Assembly: GCA_023678885.1 (NCBI GenBank)
Contig: CM043002.1
Coordinates: 762,022 to 826,021 of the forward strand
Source: Pogostemon cablin
Lineage: Eukaryota > Streptophyta > Magnoliopsida > Lamiales > Lamiaceae
Direction: 5' to 3'
Length of the DNA: 64,000 nucleotides
This document shows positions 10,928 through 21,859 of this stretch, in pieces. Positions within the stretch are counted from its first letter, which is position 1. Every line of letters starts with the position of its first letter. The position numbers were made by a program, and so were the translations under genes. Under the pieces are notes generated by a model. The model made no database searches. It was not told the DNA's origin and saw only the letters and a list, made by a program, of their open reading frames with translations.

Positions 10928-11091
10928 GGGTCCTCCTGTTGTTGGGGGTTGTTGGAGTAAAAACGAAGGTAACGGAGAGTGACGAGGAGATTCCGGTCGG
11001 TGTCGATGTGAGAGAGAGAGAGGATGTGATCGTCATGAAATGGAGGTTTAAAGGGGCGGACTACGGTGGTTTCCTCGATATTGATCTGCAT

Positions 11092-11280
11092 TGTTGATCG
11101 GAATCACGGCGGAGCTCATGGTATTGGTGGCGCAACCATTTATATTTATATTTATGTGAACGGAGGAGTTGGTGACGTGGCCGCTGTTATTACCTCACTT
11201 ATAACTTGGGGTTAGGTGGCAAAATTTAAAATTAAAATTAAAAAAACTATATTAATAAAAGTTCAATTTATTTATTTTTC
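11092..11280 (-). promoter_or_regulatory. BAHD promoter and 5' UTR
   Basis: Upstream of the ATG at 11091 on the minus strand is an AT-rich TATA-like run (11150-11137), placing a start site near 11115. Beyond 11220 the sequence joins an AT-rich repeat related to the 18-24 kb family. Confidence 0.5.
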
Positions 11281-11380
11281 AATAATTAAGTGGTTGATGG
11301 ATGGTTTTATAAAATCAATAGTAACTTTCTCATTTTAATAACATTAAATAATTAATGAGATTTTAAATTTATAAGGAGAG
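11280..11380. repeat. Dispersed copy of the 18-24 kb repeat family
   Basis: The stretch around aagtggttgatggatggttt and tttctcattttaataacatt matches the segment near 18960-19030 and its tandem copies, showing that the family also occurs elsewhere in this window. Confidence 0.55.
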
Positions 11381-11389
11381 GGACCACGG

Positions 11390-12480
11390 TGGAATCGGTT
11401 ACAAGAATATTTCATTCGGATTCGAAATCTCAATCTCGCAGTCCTTATGCGGATCTGGTAAACAACACGTGAAGGGCATACCTTTATTATCTCTCATCCT
11501 AAAAATACATAGTTCCCTCTCTCCTAAAAATAATTCTCCAGCATGTACGGCGCTGCCTTCTCTCGCCACCGCCGCTTAGGGTTCGGTTTGAGCGGTTGCT
11601 CTCATCGCCGCCGTCTATTTTTGGGCTTCCTGGTTACGGTTCCTTAGAGTTTTTGGCGGCTATCCACACCAAATCAGCCGCCGAGCCGCCATCTGGTTAC
11701 GGTTCCTTAGAGTTATTGGCGGCTATCCACACCAAATCAGCCGCCGAGCCGCCATCTGACTGGCCCTGGCTGTCGCCGATTGGGCTTCGGAGCCCAGTTT
11801 CAAATACAGATCGGTCCTCTACATCTAAGGTTGCTTTGCGATTACTCTGTTGCTACAAGTATCTGTGTTTCTTTTTTTGTCCCTGTTCGTGAGTTGATAT
11901 CAGTTCAAGGCCCCTAATCTTGTTGATGGATTTCGACTCCACCACTGTCTTGCTGCTGCCTAGAGCAGCCTCTTGCTTCTGGTTTTTTCTGTTGCAGCAA
12001 ATATAAGAACCGAATGTGCAAGAGAATATCCTTAGTATGGTTCGCTTGATTGCTGTATTGATTTATGACTTAATGAGTTTGAGTTTATTTTTCACAAGAG
12101 TTTGCTTGGGTTGCTACTGTTTCATTTGGCGAAAGCAAATTCTTTTAGTTTAAGGGGCTTTTCACTGTATTCTAATTGATTCGAAGATGTTTGAGGCTCA
12201 TCTCTTGATCAAGGGTTGCTCTGCTGCTGTTTCGTTGATTATTTTCTGATTATACTTAAGAAGAAATAATGGGGGTGAAGAATTAACATCGTTTACTTTA
12301 AGATAAACAATGCCCTAATTTCTATGCTCAAATTAATTTTTCAGTGGACTACAATTGAATTGTTGAGCGAACATCATCACTGAATATTTCGGTCACCTTT
12401 TGAATATTTCGGTCACCTTTTTTCTAGTTAGGGAGTGGAGTTGTGTGTTTAATTGTGGATTCAAAAAGGTTATCCTTTAG
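11390..12480 (+). other. GC-rich transcript-like block, no convincing protein
   Basis: A GC-richer island in AT-rich DNA. An ATG at 11543 gives only 11 codons. The longer frame at 11596-11892 begins with TTG and matches no family I know. It contains two adjacent copies of a 63 bp unit (11632-11694 and 11695-11757). T-rich, intron-like DNA follows. A 5' UTR exon of a non-coding transcript, a gene fragment or the leader of an uncharacterised mobile element are all possible. A 19-20 bp duplication (aatatttcggtcacctttt) lies at about 12382-12421. Confidence 0.35.
11632..11757. repeat. 63 bp tandem duplication
   Basis: Two head-to-tail copies beginning ggttacggttccttagag, differing at one base. 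The unit is a multiple of three and so keeps the frame of the weak ORF across it. Confidence 0.9.
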
Positions 12481-12539
12481 ACTGTTTAGTGTTTTTGAAA
12501 ATATAAAAGTGTTATCTTAAAATAATTCATAGTATCTTA

Positions 12540-13340
12540 TTTGAGTATATTAATTCATATTTGGCTTTTCTCTTGTTATTAATTAAGTGATCATTAGAGG
12601 ATAGTAGGAATAACCAACAGGGGACTTCTTGGTTAATTAGATTTCATTATCTAATTAATTTCAAAAATAACCTAATTAATTCTAGGAAGTAATTTAAGTT
12701 ATTTATATAGAGTAATCTATCAATTTACAAATTGCATAAAATTTAATTCTTATCAACACATAGTTTAATTTAAAAAAATTAAAGTTTGATTTAACTTACA
12801 AATTGCATAAAATTTAATTTTTCAGAACACATAGTTTAATTTTCAAAAAATTAGAGTTTCAAATCAGAGAGTAGTTTAATTTATTATAAAGAGTAACCTT
12901 ATTAATAGAAAAAAGTAACCTTGTAAATCAAATAGTACGGAATATAAAAAAAATCAACAAGTTAATATAAAACTTATTCTTAATAGTCCAAGTCATTATA
13001 AAGAGTAACATAATTAATATAATAAAGTAACCTTATTAATATAATAAAGTAACATAAAAAGCTAACGAAATAAAATAGAGCATAAAATTAGAGTCTCAAA
13101 TGGAGTTGTAACCTAATTTATTTTAAAGAGTAACCTTATTAATAGAAAAAAGTAACCTTGTAAATCAAATAACAAAGAATATAAAAAAATTAACATGTTA
13201 ATATAAAAACTTGTTCTTAGTAACTCAAATTATTATAAAGAGTAGCATAATTAATAGAATAGAGTAACCTAGAAAGTTGTTACCGAAATAAATATTAAAT
13301 AAACAAATCAACATTAAGAATAACCCAAAAATTTGTTAAT
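12540..13340. repeat. AT-rich block with a 237 bp-spaced direct repeat
   Basis: A segment starting aaagagtaaccttattaata occurs at about 12886 and again at about 13123, alike over some 140 bp. Shorter agtaacc-containing units recur between. No coding potential. Confidence 0.7.
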
Positions 13341-13930
13341 AATAACATGCATGGACTGCGGAGAGTAGACCAAGTCTATCACTTCCTATTAACCCAATAG
13401 AAGTGTGATCCATCCCGAAAGTCACCCAACTGATCTTCTCATGAAATATGCGAAGGAAGAATCTAGTCCAAGTGACTGAAAGTAAAATCAAGGGATTGTC
13501 AATTTAGATGTCCTAATTATTGCCTAAATGGTCACACTTCACACAACTCAACTTGGGCATTCCTTTTTCTTTTGGGTCAAAATTTAAAATAATCAATATT
13601 ACTTAAAGTTAAATTTTTTCTAGTCACCCTCGTAATAATATATTTTTTCTAGTTATTTTCTACTATTCATTCCCAAAATACCCCTTTTCTCTTTAAAATC
13701 AATAAAATCTTTTATTTATTCTACCCGATTGATATCCATATATGATTTACAAAATTCTCTCTTTCTTTTCATCACAATTTTCTTCTTTAAAATAGACATA
13801 GTGTATTACGACCATATCAAACTCATCATGCTTCCGTACAATAATTAAACAATATTAATCTCGTAATTAACCGACTTGAAATAGTATCAGTACATTTTTT
13901 AATCGTCAATCCACCGGGTATCCAGGAGGT
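13341..13930. other. Gene-free AT-rich stretch
   Basis: No ORF, RNA gene or recognisable repeat boundary was found. It separates the agtaacc repeats from the endogenous virus leader region. Confidence 0.5.
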
Positions 13931-14290
13931 TTTACAGCTGCTCCTCACAACCAACCATGCACCCCGCAGTGTGATGGTTCAATCTCGTTCCTTCAGCGGA
14001 CCTCAGCACAACCCTGGTTCGTTTCCTACACCGGGTGTACAGGATGCTGCTACTGTCTCTCGTCAGAAAATATGAAGATTAAGGTTGCAGAATATAATGG
14101 AAGGTTACATAACTCGGGCAGTAGCCCAATATTATTTATTTATTGAATGGAGAAATTTATAACACACTCATCCTCACAGAACAAGAGGAGATAACTCATT
14201 TAGCTACCTATTATAGCTGCACTCAGAACACTCATACAAAGAAAGAAATACACGGTTTATTTAGAAAGAGAAAACAGAGGGTGATGGTTG
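13931..14290 (-). other. Presumed leader region of endogenous pararetrovirus
   Basis: Downstream on the minus strand of the promoter-like region. An AATAAA signal (14259-14254) lies about 30 nt after the expected transcription start, as in pararetroviruses and LTR elements whose RNA is terminally redundant. No Met-tRNA primer site was found, so the leader is truncated or diverged. The left border of the viral sequence is uncertain. Confidence 0.4.
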
Positions 14291-14314
14291 ATGCCTTCTG
14301 CTTCCTCATACTTT

Positions 14315-14417
14315 CTATTTATAGAGGCCTTCGGACTTGAAATCCGGATTTCAAAGCCTCTTAATCCTTTGTGACGTCACTGTTTACGTCATCATGTTAG
14401 CGTCAGCACTTACGTCA
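14315..14417 (-). promoter_or_regulatory. Caulimovirid-like promoter: as-1-type element and TATA box
   Basis: On the minus strand, TGACG (14417-14413) and TGACG (14405-14401) are separated by 7 bp, the spacing of the as-1 element of caulimovirus 35S promoters. Two more TGACG sites follow (14391-14387, and within palindromic TGACGTCA at 14379-14372). Then CTATAAATAG (14324-14315) supplies a TATA box, with a start site expected near 14288. as-1 elements bind TGA-class bZIP factors and respond to salicylate, auxin and stress. The sequence supports promoter architecture; activity is inference. Confidence 0.75.
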
Positions 14418-14553
14418 TCTTGCTTTGGATGCTATTTTTAACAGCTGGCTGGTCCTCTTTTCTACATCGGATGCCTCCTTGGGGGCCACCCCTGTTGGTC
14501 ACATGTCTCTTACCCTTTCAGAAAGGTCATTTGGCTCTTGCTTTTTTGAAGAG

Positions 14554-15855
14554 TCATTTGTCCTCTTTGGTAACTGATGATTCTCCTGGCTCCTGAGTAT
14601 TCCGAAGAGATTTTACCCTCTTCTTTCCACGTGTCTCCTTTGTTAGGGGTGGATCAGCAGTTCTGATCATCCCTATGCCCAGCCTTATTCCTTTTCCAAA
14701 CTCCGACTCTGTTTGGGTGGAACAGCTCGAACATACCTTGTTTGTACATTGCCCGAAATGGGCCATGTTACAATATCTGCGATGAGTTTGTTTACTCACC
14801 GAAATCTTATTTCTCCAAAGAAGGTCTTGTTTTTCTTAGAAGACCTTCTTATCAAACACTGTTTTCTTTCCTATTAAAGTATTCAACAAAAAAGACTCAT
14901 TCAAAGACTTATGCTCGAACTTGAATGGGAAATTCACCTCCACCATTGCTTTGATGCATGCATGCAAACCCCTCGCTCTTCGCGTAGAGATCTGTTCTTC
15001 AGAAAATGTAGAAACCAAGACTGGTTCCTTTCCAGAAGACTCTTTGATCTTATTTGATACTGAAACATCGGGTCTTCTTAGCTTGATGAAATGGAAGGCC
15101 TCGTGGTTGCCTTTTCCGATTGGTTCTGGGGCCGCACTGGTGAAGTACAGCTCTAATACATCGCCTCTGGATACAATCGAGTTATTTTCCCATGCCTTGA
15201 AAACCTTTTCTCCCAGCCAATCTGGAAGTTTTGCAAGTTCTGGGAAACCTGGTGCAACAGTATAGATCGAGGCTAGTGCCCAAAATCATACCACTGCTTT
15301 ACATCCATTGGATTTGAGTCTTCTCGCATCCAAACTCGGGAATATTCTCCAGATATATCCACCCGGCATTTCTCCGGTCAAATTCCTTATCTGGTGTTCA
15401 ATTCTCCCAGCTGGCTTAATATTCCTGTCAATAAGAGAAATCAGCTAAGTTAACACTAACCTTAGCAGTGTCAGTCATAGGCCTAAGGTTGATCTCTCCC
15501 TCTTTAACCCCAGAGGTGCTGGGTTGACTCGTCGACTCTAGATGTGACTCCAGGTCTTCGATTTTTCCTTCGACCAGTTCCTCTTTTGGAGGTTCCAGTT
15601 TAGGACTTGTGCTAAGGGTACTTGTATTCCTTGCTCCGGGTTTAGAGCCCCGTTCTCAACTACTCTCCTTTTGTCGATTGCAATTGCTATCAACAGCCCG
15701 AAGGAGTGGCTCTTGTGTTGCTTCGAACAGACTTGCGTCGTTTTGAATGCAGTCTCATATGCGATTAGACATTTTGGTCTGATCACTATCTTGTATTCTT
15801 CCGGCACGCCTTGCATTGAGTGCCAGATTCTTGAATTCCCTTTGGAGCAACTCAA
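14554..15855 (-). pseudogene. Endogenous pararetrovirus region after RT-RNase H
   Basis: The minus strand has long but broken open stretches (about 15265-14840, 14799-14554, 15855-15538) between RNase H and the promoter-like region. In several caulimovirid genera this position holds the translational transactivator/inclusion-body gene. I recognise no motif that proves it; the assignment rests on position only. Stops and frameshifts make it non-functional. Confidence 0.45.
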
Positions 15856-15899
15856 GGTTGTCCATCAGGTGCCTTGAAACCGTCAGGATGAAGTCTATT

Positions 15900-17500
15900 T
15901 CAACTCCTTTCATCTCTCGTTAGGAAATCTGCCAAAATATTATCAACAGATTTAATAATGACAATATTAAAATCATAATGTTGGCATTCTGCTTGCCATC
16001 TTAATAGTCTAGCATTTTCTGGTTTAGATTCGATTTTATTTTTCAAAAAGGCTTTGACGCTTGTGTTATCAATTTTGAAGATGAATTTCTTCACGAGAAG
16101 AAATAACAGTCATTTCTTGAACGCCTTTCGAACTGCAAAGAACTCCTTTTCATTGATGTGCCATCTATTAGCTTCGTACTCCGTAAAGAGTCCGCTACAG
16201 TATCTGCATGACAGTTCTTCTGTTGTGGACTTTGTAAGAACTGCTGTCCACCAATGGTCACTGGCATCTATATATAGTACCAGATCATCCTCGTCATTAG
16301 AAATGACTAATTTGGGGAGCTTTTTGCAAACCTCCTTTAGTTTTATAACCATTACTCGGTGTGATTCTTCCCATTTGAATTCAGCATCCTTTTTCAACAA
16401 AGGACTGAACACCTTCCTGTATTGTGCCAGATTGTTGATGAACATTCCAGCAAAGTTGACCACTCATAAGAAACTTTGGAGTTGTTTCTTGTCCTTAAAA
16501 TCTTCGAGAAATCCTTGGACCTTTTCTACAATATGGGGTTGTAGAATAATTCCAGACTCGTCGATCTCGACTCCAAGAAACTCGATCTGCCTTGTTGCTA
16601 TTACTGCCTTCTTTTCAGAAAGAAAGCACCAATCCTTCCTTGTGGCGTGCCTCTGAAAATATTTCCAGATGCGCCAAATGCTCCTTCATGTTCTTTGAGG
16701 CTATGAGGATGTCATCCACATAAACGAACATAAATGAGAAATAATCTTTAAAAAGATTATCCATCTTCCTTTGATATATCTAAGGTGCGTTTGCCAAGCT
16801 CATAGGCATGACATTCCAGATATAATGGCCTTGTGGTGTGGAGAAGGCTGTGAACTTGCTTCATTCTTCTATCATAATCTGGTAGAATCCAGATTTGCAA
16901 TCAAACTTTGAGAATACCTTGGCATTCTTGATACAGTTGACCAAGTGTTCCCTACTTGGTATATAGTATCCATCGAACTTCAAGATGTCGTTGATCTCTT
17001 TGTAGTTGATCACAAGTCTCAGTTTTCCCCGCTTGACTTCTCCATGATTTCGAACTAGAAATTCTGGGCTGCTGTATGGAGATACTCCTGGTGATACCAA
17101 CTCAAGGTCCAGATGTTCCTTAAGTATTTGCTGCATATCCTTTCGATCCTCTTGGTTTATCAGGATAGGCTTGTATCTCACGAACTCATGCTATTTTCCT
17201 TCTTTTACTTTGAGTGAAGCTTTGAGCTCGTTTTTATCCCACCAGGCTAGAGGGTCCTCATTGAAGTTCCTCTGTATCTTCTTCTTGACGTCTTCCAAAG
17301 ATGTTTATTCTTCGATTGTGACGTCTCTCTGTATACTTTCTCCCAAGCTTGCTTTAAGAAGATGGATTGTATTTTCCTTTAATCTCTCCATCTTCCATCC
17401 TCCTTTAGTCTCGGTTCTCATCTGAAGGACCGTTTCACCATATTTCCTTCGATCATTCATCTTTGGATGGCTAAGTTTTCCTTCATCACCACGCTTGCTG
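15900..17500 (-). pseudogene. Endogenous caulimovirid pol remnant (RT and RNase H)
   Basis: Minus-strand fragments give the RT fingers/palm start (17181-16861), the YVDD catalytic motif (16722-16711) and a caulimovirid-type RNase H (16463-15900). The RNase H has the Y-C-S-G segment and a final N-x-x-A-D-x-L-T-R, which separate this family from Ty3/gypsy. Spacer-like coding that precedes RT in caulimovirids lies at 17200-17500. No integrase follows, as expected for a pararetrovirus. Frameshifts and stops at several places, including about 16463 and 15900, and gaps between fragments show an old, dead copy. It most resembles the Solendovirus/Cavemovirus/Florendovirus part of Caulimoviridae; genus is uncertain. 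Confidence 0.85.
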
Positions 17501-17658
17501 CCCTAATATCACATGTTCTACCCGTTAGGGTCACAAATGAGTTATTAAATGGGATCATAACTCAAAAGGGCCCAACAATTATCTCAAACCAAACAAAGAA
17601 ATATCACACAAGTGCGTCCCCAATATCCCTGCCATAAAATCTGCCACAAGTCAAGCTT

Positions 17659-18070
17659 CACTACTACAAAAAACTTTTCACAGTAAAATGTGAATATTTT
17701 GATAATGATACTACCGAAGGTTCTCGTTGGTAACAACACAATTTTCAAACAATAAATCATTTTTTTCAAACAGTAAGAAATCAATGTAACCTTCGCTTTA
17801 CCAATGTCGCAGCTTTGAAAATGCAGTTGTTTCCCTCCTTCAGGCATAATATGAAAGGCCGGAAAGCGAGCGGTGCGACGGCTTGTTCCATCTGCTACCG
17901 CCAAAGAAGCGAACGTCGAGCCGCCTCAGTCCATCGCCGGATCTGCCCGCCATCAGCCACAAATACCGAGCCACCGATTTTCGTCTGCCGCCGCCAAAGA
18001 CACGGACACCTAATCCTGCTGCCGGAATCGCCAAGTGTCGTCTAGCTTAATCGGCCTTATACAATCTGGT
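17659..18070 (+). mobile_element. CACTA (EnSpm) transposon terminus and adjoining GC-rich block
   Basis: CACTACTACAAAAAA at 17659-17673 is a canonical CACTA terminal repeat. Subterminal motifs follow in both orientations (ccgaaggtt near 17714, aaccttcgc near 17789). A GC-rich segment comes next (about 17850-18050) with weak open frames on both strands but no known domain. The opposite end was not found, so this is a solitary end or a truncated copy. Confidence 0.65.
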
Positions 18071-18273
18071 GCATCCTTGTGGAAATCTCCGTTGGTGTCT
18101 CAAGAGTGAGAGAGAAGTTTGGATCATACAATGGAGAGAAGAAAGTGAGAGTGAGAGAGAGAAAGTTTGGGTCAGAAGGGAAAGGTAGGAAGTGATAGGA
18201 TGGAAGGAGAGAAACGGTGGGTTCCATTTACCATAACACATCACAATCACATGGGTATGGTTAGAGACTCCGT
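18071..18273. other. Spacer before the tandem array
   Basis: GA/CT-rich stretch (gagagtgagagagagaaag near 18140) with no gene seen; it may still belong to the CACTA fragment. Confidence 0.35.
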
Positions 18274-18442
18274 ATTTTAAATAATTTGACCCAATTAATA
18301 AAAGATCTGGTTCCATGAATCTAAAAAATAAGACGGGCCTAAACTAGTATTTGTCATTTATAAAAAATAAACTAAAGTGAAACTAAAATAAATATTCACT
18401 TTATTATATATGCTACTAGGAGAATCTTTTTAGGTGCAGCTA

Positions 18443-18533
<91 letters not shown>

Positions 18534-19548
18534 ATAAAGTATGTCAATGAAAACAGGTCCAGTATAAAAAAAAAACTAAAAATTAGAATGTGTCAGATAA
18601 CAACAGAGTCAGTATTAAAAATTAGAGCTGGATGACTAAAAACTTGGCCAATACTTTATGTACTACAAAACAAATTTGTAATATCGGTGGTTCACGTGAA
18701 ATATGGTTTACTCGTACTATTTTTATATATTTTCTATTAAAAAAAATTATATAATGTTATCATTGAAATCATAATGATACCTTAAATATTACTAATGATT
18801 TTATAAATTATTTTGTAAGATAATAACGTACAAATTTTTATCTAATTAAAGGAAATATTTATACCATTTTTATATTTGATTTAATGCTAATTTACAAAAA
18901 AAAATCCATAAATTTCATTTAAAATTTTAAAATTAGGTAACTTAAAAAAAATGAAAAATTTAAGTGGTTAGATTGATAGTTTCATAAAATCAAATCAATA
19001 GATTAAATAAATTTCTCATCTTAATAACATTAAGGGGGTGTTTGTTTGAGAATTTAAAAGGAGGGAATGGGAATGAAAGTAAATTTAATGTTTGGTTTTT
19101 GCATTACTATGGGTTTCATTACCAATTGGGGGCAGTTATTTGCACCCCAAAATTGTTAAATGAACCCCAATAATTTATAAAATTAAAATATGATAATGTG
19201 AGAAGACGTAAATAACCTTTTTAAATAATAAAATAAAATTCTATAAAATAAGACGGGCCTAAGTTGTTATTTTTTTATTACCTAAAAAATATCAAATTAT
19301 TCTGAAAAATCATTTAAAAAACAACTTTTCTAGAATTATGTAGTAACAATAATTCTAAATTTAATTATGGGATGAAGGAGTACCCTACTACTCCATCACT
19401 CTAATGATAAAGTATTACTCAATTTTTATATTATTCATCAACATGAGTGTAAAATTCATGATATAATAATAATATTTAAACTTGAATTATAATTTCTCAT
19501 TTTGAAAAGTAACCCTTTTTGTTTATAGTATAATTAAACCTCTAACGG
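18274..19548. repeat. Tandem 1.2 kb repeat, copy 1
   Basis: Begins attttaaataatttgaccc and ends before the same sentence at 19549. It contains a (TA)n tract (18448-18528) and a ggggtgtttgtttgag segment near 19034. Copies 1-3 are nearly identical apart from the TA tract and small indels. No ORF. Confidence 0.9.
18448..18528. repeat. (TA)n microsatellite inside copy 1
   Basis: About 80 bp of pure AT dinucleotides. The same position has about 12 bp in copy 2 (near 19748) and about 34 bp in copy 3 (20966-20999). Confidence 0.95.
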
Positions 19549-20767
19549 ATTTTAAATAATTTGACCCAGTTAATAAAAGATCTGGTTCCATGAATCTAAA
19601 AAATAAGACGGCATAAGCTAGTCTTTGTCATTTATAAATAAAAACGATATTAGTAATAAGAGGATAAAAAAATAAACTAAAGTGAAACTAAAATAAATAT
19701 TCACTTTATTATATATGTTAGGTGAATCTTTTTAGGTGCAGCCAGCAATATATATATAAAAATTAGAGTGTGTCAATGAAAACAGACCCAGTATAAAAAA
19801 ATACTAAAAATTAGAATGTGTCAGATAAAACAGAGTCAGTATTAAAAATTAGAGTGGGATGACTAAAAACTTGGCCAATACTTTATGTACTACAAAACAA
19901 ATTTGTAATATCGGTGGTTCACGTGAAATATGGTTCACTCGTACTATTTTTATATCTTTTCTGTTAAAAAAAATGATATAATGTTATCATAATGATACCT
20001 TAAATATTACTAATGATTTTATAAATTATTTTGTAAGATAATAACGTACAAATTTTTTATCTAATTAAAGGAAATATTTATACCATTTTTATATTTGATT
20101 TAATGCTAATTTACAAAAAAAATCCATAAATTTCATTTAAAATTTTAAAATTAGGTAACTTAAAAAAATGAAAAATTTAAGTGGTTAGATTGATAGTTTC
20201 ATAAAACCAAATCAATATATTAAGTAACTTTCTCATCTTAATAACATTAAGGGGGTGTTTGTTTGAGAACTTAAAAGGAGGGAATGGGAATGAAAGTAAA
20301 CTTTAATGTTTGGTTTTTGCATTACTGTGGGTTTCATTACCAATTGGGGGCAGTTATTTGCACCCCGAAATTGTTAAATGAACCCCAATAATTTATAAAA
20401 TTAAAATATGATAATGTGAGAAGACGTAAATAACCTTTTTAAATAATAAAATAAAATTCTATAAAATAAGACGGGACTAAGTTGTCATTTTTTTATTACC
20501 TAAAAAATATCAAATTATTCTGAAAAATCATTTAAAAAACAACTTTTCTAGAATTATGTAGTAACAATAATTCTAAATTTAATTATGGGATGAAGGAGTA
20601 CCCTACTACTCCATCACTCTAATGATAAACTATTACTCAATTTTTATATTATTCATCTCAACATGAGTGTAAAATTCATGATATAATAATAATATTTAAA
20701 CTTAATAATAATTTCTCATTTTGAAAAGTAACCCTTTTTGTTTATAGTATAATTAAACCTCTAACGG
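19549..20767. repeat. Tandem 1.2 kb repeat, copy 2
   Basis: 1219 bp, head-to-tail with copies 1 and 3, same internal landmarks, short TA tract. Confidence 0.9.
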
Positions 20768-20964
20768 ATTTTAAATAATTTGACCCAGTTAATAAAAGAT
20801 CTGGTTACATGAATCTAAAAAATAAGACAGGCATAAGCTAGTCTTTGTCATTTATAAATAAAAATGATATTAGTAATAAGAGGATAAAAAATAAACTAAA
20901 GTGAAACTAAAATAAATATTCACTTTATTATATATGTTAGGTGAATCTTTTTAGGTGCAGCCAG

Positions 20965-21004
<40 letters not shown>

Positions 21005-21720
21005 TTAGAGTGTGTCAATGAAAACAGGTCCAGTATAAAAAAAATACTAAAAATTAGAGTGTGTCAGATAACAACAGAGTCAGTATTAAACATTAGAGTC
21101 GGATGACTAAAAACTTGGCCAATACTTTATGTACTACAAAACAAATTTGTGATATCGGTGGTTTACGTGAAATATGGTTCACTCGTACTATTTTTATATC
21201 TTTTCTATTAAAAAAAATTATATAGTGTTATCATTGAAATCATAATGATACCTTAAATATTACTAATGATTTTATAAATTATTTTGTAAGATAATAACGT
21301 ACAAATTTTTATCTAATTAAAGGAAATATTTATACCATTTTTATATTTGATTTAATGCTAATTTACAAAAAAAATCCATAAATTTCATTTAAAATTTTAA
21401 AATTAGGTAACTTAAGAAAAATAAAAAATTTAAGTGGTTGATTGATAGTTTCATAAAATCAAATCAATAGATTAAGTAACTTTCTCATCTTAATAACATT
21501 AAGGGGGTGTTTGTTTGAGAACTTAAAAGGAGGGAATGGGAATGAAAGTAAACTTTAATGTTTGGTTTTTGCACTACTATGGGTTTCATTACCAATTAGG
21601 AAGAGTTATTTGCGCCCCAAAATTGTTAAATGAACCCCAATAATTTATAGAATTAAAATATGATAATGTGAGAAGACGTAAATAATCTTTTATAAATAAT
21701 AAAATAAAATAAATTATAAT
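20768..21720. repeat. Tandem 1.2 kb repeat, copy 3 (truncated)
   Basis: Follows copies 1 and 2 closely to about 21700, then diverges into AT-rich sequence just before a long (TA)n tract. Confidence 0.85.
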
Positions 21721-21756
21721 TCAATTTCTAAATATAATAAATTATAATTCAATTTC

Positions 21757-21859
<103 letters not shown>

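Larger units (their letters stand above)
5611..11091 (-). pseudogene. BAHD acyltransferase gene split by a copia insertion
   Basis: BAHD enzymes transfer an acyl group from acyl-CoA to an alcohol or amine in specialised metabolism, normally in the cytosol. Segments on the minus strand: 11091-10928, interrupted by the retrotransposon, then 7464-6832 (together exon 1), intron 6831-6137 (GTAAG...CAG), exon 2 6136-5611. Leaving out the element and one copy of the 5 bp duplication gives 1323 nt, exactly 440 codons plus stop, the usual family length. The start ATG at 11091 gives the typical BAHD beginning with V-V-R-P. HHAICD (His156, Asp160) is the catalytic HxxxD. DFGWD at residues 375-379 matches the structural DFGWG motif except for its last residue. 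A TATA-like TATAAATATA lies at 11150-11141. The coding sequence has no other lesion, so the insertion is the obvious inactivating event. The substrate cannot be told; the N-terminus resembles the spermidine/benzoyl transferase-like branch. Confidence 0.92.

Noticed and set aside
10928..11091. A one-base frameshift in BAHD exon 1 before the insertion
   Set aside because: It came from miscounting a run of five C on the minus strand. Recounting gives an unbroken frame, confirmed by the total of 1323 nt.
11596..11892. 98-codon protein gene
   Set aside because: It has no ATG, no known domain and depends on a tandem duplication; kept only as a transcript-like block.
15900..17181. Ty3/gypsy retrotransposon instead of a pararetrovirus
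   Set aside because: The RNase H has the caulimovirid Y-C-S-G and final L-T-R patterns, and no integrase or chromodomain follows.
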